A stretch of 44,257 nucleotides of DNA from Mesorhizobium erdmanii USDA 3471 (GTDB taxonomy: Bacteria; Pseudomonadota; Alphaproteobacteria; Rhizobiales; Rhizobiaceae): positions 102,966-147,222 of the forward strand of contig NZ_KI421454.1 in NCBI RefSeq assembly GCF_000472705.1, given 5' to 3'. A program made the position numbers and the translations under genes. This document shows, piece by piece, positions 41,188-44,257 of the stretch (the first letter of the stretch is position 1; each line of letters opens with the position of its first letter). Below the pieces are notes generated by a model, which was not told where the DNA came from, made no database searches, and saw nothing but the letters and a program-made list of their open reading frames with translations.

Positions 41188-43778
41188 AGCTTAGCAAGCG
41201 GGCTGTTCACCTGTGCGAACGGCCGTTGCTTGATACGGCGGTAAGCTTCCAGGTCCGACGGAAGAGCGATCGAGATGGAATCGAAGAACTCCGGCTGGGG
41301 ACCCGGCGCAATCTGACCGATCCGCTGAAGTTTGACACCAGCCGCAGTGAATGAAATGGCCTGCTCGATTGCAGTCACCAGTTCATCATGGGCCAAGCTC
41401 AATGTGCGGGCAGGCTCATGCCGGAGATAGGTCAACCGCGACTCGATGTTTCGAACATCTGGCAGCAACGATCTGGCGGCCAGGGCATAGAAAACGCGTT
41501 GGAGCTCCGTCCCTCGATCGAAGATGACGGTTTTCTTGCGCTCCGGTGCCGCTCCCGCCTTGTAGTCGGTTATGATCGCCGAGCCCCTGGACCCGTCTTC
41601 GTCGAGCCGATCGATCCGGCCGCGAAACGCCACACCGGTTGTCCCGACTGCGACCGGCAAGGGCGTGGTCCAAGGATGAGGCCCATCAGTGGCCTCGCCG
41701 AAGGCGAGTTCGGTCCAGCTCTCACCGCGCGGTTCACCCAAGGCGTCTCTCAGGCCACGCGATGCGCGTTCGCGAGCCATTGACATGGTATGGCGCCAGA
41801 GGAGACCTGGTGGGACGGCTCTTGCGATTGGCCAGGCATCGTCCAGTCGCCTGGCCTCATCCGCAAGCGCGATCTCGATGTCATCGATGTTGCGGGGCGC
41901 TCCGTTGCGCAGCACTCCCGCAATGAGGGCGTGAACGAGCTCACCGAATGAGCGATGGTCGAGCGCGAACGGTTGGGGGTCGAGGTTCGGTTCACGCCAA
42001 TGAAGCGCGTATTCCCAGACAAATCCGAGCGGATTACAGAGAAGCCGGTGAAGCGACGTCGTCGATTGCACCTGGGCGAGCGCGTCGAGAATCAATGGGT
42101 GGTCAGGCCGAACCAGCCCATCATGGGCTGTATGACTGTCGCTGTCCAGCCAGGCGCGCCAGCAAGCGCGGCTGGACCGAACCTGCGGTTGCTTGCCCGC
42201 ATCGGCCGGCCTCGCATAGAGGCGATCGCTCTTACTGAATGCATGCCGAGGGATGGCGCTCCGACCAACAATTCTTTCTTGGTCGCGACGCCATAGCGTG
42301 CTCGCCGCCTGCAGCGCACCTGTTGCGCTCCTATGTCCGCGCGACAGGGTGTAGTCGGCGGATTGGTTGACGATGATGTCGTGCATCATTCGATCGTCGT
42401 CGGCGATATCCGCCGACGGGAGGTGAATGTCCTCGAGAAGATGCTCGGGAAGAAGCGGGTCTTCGATCGCCCGCCGTGGCCAGGCATTCGCTTCGAGGCC
42501 GAGAAGGCGAACGTGCTTCCGCGGTGCGCCCGCCAGATGGCGGGCAGGCCCCCAGACGATGGTGTTGCCGGGTTCGTGCCCGTCATCGAAACGGAGCGCC
42601 TGCAGCGACAATTCGATCGCCTGTGGCGGCGCCATGCGCAAGGCGTCCTGCCATAAGGTCAGCGACGGCCCACGCAACAATCGGCGTCCCGCCCTGTCCG
42701 CCTCGGAAATCCCTCCAGCGAGGAGTTCGAGAACCGGCTGCAATGTCCGCTCGGCAACATCGCCGTCGGTCCGCTCGGCGCGCGCCCGCTCAAGGGCGTG
42801 TTGCCACAGCTGGGGACTCGTTAGCGCGGCGCTCCGCCTCAGACCCTTGGCCCAATCGAGGGGAATGCTCTCACGCGCTGGAGGGACACGGGCCAACAGC
42901 AGGCGGACCCGCTCCTGGGACAGACCCCTCAACAAGATGTCGGCGAGCGCCGCGCAAGTCTGGCCCTCGCGGGTCGCCAGAGCCGGAATGCCGTGGGTGA
43001 AATGCAATGGGAGCCCGGCCTCACGCGCGAGCACCAAGAAAGTGTCATCCCAGCGCGTCGGCGCGGCCGCCGTGATGGCGATCTCTTCTGGAGCGATGCC
43101 GTCCTCGACTATCCGGGCGCGGGCCCAGCGGAGCGCTTCGCGCACTTCACTCCGCGGATCGGCGCAGACATCGGCTGCGACGAGGAGACTGCTTGTCGCG
43201 GGGACGGTTTCCGTCCTTCCCGGAAACCAGCTCCGTCGACTATGGGACGACGCCACCCATTTGACTGGAACAACGTTGCAGAGCTGCACAATGAGCTGGC
43301 GCCAAACGGGCCTTACATCGGCAACCTCGTGAATGGTGACCGGACCAACCAATCGTGGCGCGAGATGCAGGCGCGTAAGCGCCGCCTTGACGAGGTCAGG
43401 CGTTGCCAGAACTCCTCGTGGCAACGCTTCTCGAACCCGTCGTTCCAGCAAGGTGAAGTCCTGAAGGCGGAGATTGTCCGGTATGCCCTTTGGGACATCG
43501 GCGTCCCACCAGCTCCGGAGCGCGGAGAGCACAGCCGATGGCATTCCGGGCAAGCCGGAAACCTTGCCGATGTCTTCGTATCCGCCAGCGTCGAGAGCCT
43601 GCCTTATTACGGGGTACAAGATTTCCTGCGATGCCGGCGCGATAAAGCCGCCTGCGAGGCGTGCGCCAAGAAGCGGAAGGGTCAGTATCTGGCGCCCGGT
43701 GGCTCCTTTACGAGCGGCATCGAGCCGTTGCATCCGCAACGCCAGCGGTCCGTCGACAACCACAGAGTGAATAGACAT
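41172..43778 (-). CDS. AddB-like PD-(D/E)XK nuclease
   Basis: An 868-aa protein, shorter than chromosomal rhizobial AddB. Residues ~200-600 resemble an inactivated UvrD-like fold (EVREALRWARARI, IAITAAAP, LLGLEANAWPRRAIEDPLL). The C-terminal nuclease has GRIDRLDED, then IITDYKAG (about residues 715-740) and a following ELQRVFYA helix, so the catalytic D..DxK..Q set is present. I see no clear N-terminal Walker A or four-Cys iron-sulphur set. It overlaps the AddA-like gene by 16 bp (translational coupling) and lies 10 nt after the HEPN-like gene, so the three look like one operon. Likely role: processing of foreign DNA ends with its helicase partner. Confidence 0.82.
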   Translation of the reverse strand: MSIHSVVVDGPLALRMQRLDAARKGATGRQILTLPLLGARLAGGFIAPASQEILYPVIRQALDAGGYEDIGKVSGLPGMPSAVLSALRSWWDADVPKGIPDNLRLQDFTLLERRVREALPRGVLATPDLVKAALTRLHLAPRLVGPVTIHEVADVRPVWRQLIVQLCNVVPVKWVASSHSRRSWFPGRTETVPATSSLLVAADVCADPRSEVREALRWARARIVEDGIAPEEIAITAAAPTRWDDTFLVLAREAGLPLHFTHGIPALATREGQTCAALADILLRGLSQERVRLLLARVPPARESIPLDWAKGLRRSAALTSPQLWQHALERARAERTDGDVAERTLQPVLELLAGGISEADRAGRRLLRGPSLTLWQDALRMAPPQAIELSLQALRFDDGHEPGNTIVWGPARHLAGAPRKHVRLLGLEANAWPRRAIEDPLLPEHLLEDIHLPSADIADDDRMMHDIIVNQSADYTLSRGHRSATGALQAASTLWRRDQERIVGRSAIPRHAFSKSDRLYARPADAGKQPQVRSSRACWRAWLDSDSHTAHDGLVRPDHPLILDALAQVQSTTSLHRLLCNPLGFVWEYALHWREPNLDPQPFALDHRSFGELVHALIAGVLRNGAPRNIDDIEIALADEARRLDDAWPIARAVPPGLLWRHTMSMARERASRGLRDALGEPRGESWTELAFGEATDGPHPWTTPLPVAVGTTGVAFRGRIDRLDEDGSRGSAIITDYKAGAAPERKKTVIFDRGTELQRVFYALAARSLLPDVRNIESRLTYLRHEPARTLSLAHDELVTAIEQAISFTAAGVKLQRIGQIAPGPQPEFFDSISIALPSDLEAYRRIKQRPFAQVNSPLAKLWSSP

Positions 43779-43788
43779 GATGCCCGCC

Positions 43789-44257
43789 TCAGCCAGCCTC
43801 TGCCCGCCGAGCGAATTCGGCCTCGATATGAATGACCAAGCCTTCGAGGGCTTCGCTCAGCCTCTCAAGATCGGGCTTGCTTATGGATCGTTCCTGACCG
43901 TCGTGATCACGGCCGTACCGATGGACGCAATCGTGCCGCACCGGCACGAACTCCATAAGCGTTTTCTTGGTCGCCTCATCTGGAAAAATGGTCGAGCCGA
44001 GGGCGCTCCGGTAGTAGTGATCGATCTTCACGAAGTTATGGTACATCAGTTCGCGCAGCCGCATGTGCACCCAATCGCGAATGGCGTTCGGATTGGAGGC
44101 GAGTTCAACGACTTCGATCTTGTCCGCAACCCACTCCTTGTTGCCCTTCACCAAAGCTGACATTGCCTGCGGATCGTCGAGCACCAGTCTGATGAGACGA
44201 TCGCTGAGGTATGCTTCGATGGCGGAAAAGTACTGGACGAGCAGCATGCGGTTCAGC
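43789..44257 (-). CDS. HEPN-like protein, N-terminus beyond right edge
   Basis: At least 155 residues; the frame is still open at the window end (upstream of the ATG at 44247 it reads LNR), so the true start is probably outside. FSAIEAYLSDRLIRLVL begins the helical bundle and VRHDCVHR carries the RxxxxH motif (Arg104, His109 counted from 44247), the RNase motif of HEPN toxins. The spacing of helices also fits HEPN. It lies 10 nt before the AddB-like gene. HEPN proteins act as RNA-cleaving effectors or sensors in defence operons; this would make the locus more than a repair pair. Confidence 0.65.
   Translation of the reverse strand, partial: LNRMLLVQYFSAIEAYLSDRLIRLVLDDPQAMSALVKGNKEWVADKIEVVELASNPNAIRDWVHMRLRELMYHNFVKIDHYYRSALGSTIFPDEATKKTLMEFVPVRHDCVHRYGRDHDGQERSISKPDLERLSEALEGLVIHIEAEFARRAEAG

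Noticed and set aside
1..44257. CRISPR arrays, rRNA and tRNA genes, replication origin, virB genes
   Set aside because: Looked for on both strands; no regularly spaced short repeats, no rRNA-like or cloverleaf sequence, no repABC or parAB and no virB-like protein seen.

Overview
The window looks like accessory DNA from a nodulating rhizobium (Mesorhizobium/Sinorhizobium/Rhizobium type). It probably comes from a symbiosis island or plasmid joined to a defence island. The evidence is a VirD4 coupling protein with two type IV secretion effectors, a full rhizobial gibberellin operon with rhizobial gene order, and a ProQ/FinO protein typical of such regions. No database search was possible, so family names rest on motif and sequence recognition.

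Region 1 (1-5100, minus strand): virD4 and translocated effectors. One effector has an AvrPphE/HopX/XopE core with an N-myristoylation-type start. The other starts with an F-box-like segment, as VirF does. Both end in the same ~96-residue, Arg-rich tail, the expected place for a VirD4-dependent export signal. A tandem duplication with an internal 1.6-kb deletion left a truncated virD4 3' end (540-759) beside the first effector. The left edge cuts through a repeat-containing gene that starts with GTG.

Region 2 (5312-7533): cspA and an MFS exporter with a C-terminal monooxygenase-like domain.

Region 3 (7938-18009, minus strand, visibly more GC-rich): the gibberellin operon in the order CYP112, CYP114, ferredoxin-SDR (one fused ORF), CYP117, GGPP synthase, ent-CDP synthase, ent-kaurene synthase, type II IPP isomerase. 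Many of the genes overlap or nearly abut. No CYP115 is present here, so GA9 rather than GA4 is the expected end product of this locus alone.

Region 4 (18010-24318): decayed DNA with a broken Tn3-family transposase, a proQ/finO gene, one small hypothetical gene and an intact ISNCY/IS1202-type element (22334-24131) with inverted repeats.

Region 5 (24319 to the end): a dense defence island.
(a) An ATGA-coupled trio: alpha/beta hydrolase, caspase-like protease and an unknown 443-aa protein.
(b) A nucleotide and protease locus of two transcription units whose stop codons abut. One unit is MazG-like pyrophosphohydrolase plus uracil-DNA glycosylase. The other is a small unknown protein, an XRE repressor, an ImmA/IrrE peptidase fused to a chagasin-like cysteine-protease inhibitor, a papain-like protease and a thymidylate-synthase-like protein, with a dTMP-kinase-like gene just upstream. 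A near-palindromic candidate operator precedes the XRE unit.
(c) A Gabija-like OLD nuclease plus UvrD helicase pair.
(d) An AddB/AddA-like helicase-nuclease pair (AddA carries a one-base frameshift) behind a HEPN-like gene that runs off the right edge.

The most novel part is (b). A protease, its probable inhibitor and a self-regulating XRE/ImmA switch are embedded among four enzymes of thymidine/uracil metabolism. This suggests an undescribed immune or stress system acting on the pyrimidine nucleotide pool and uracil-containing DNA.
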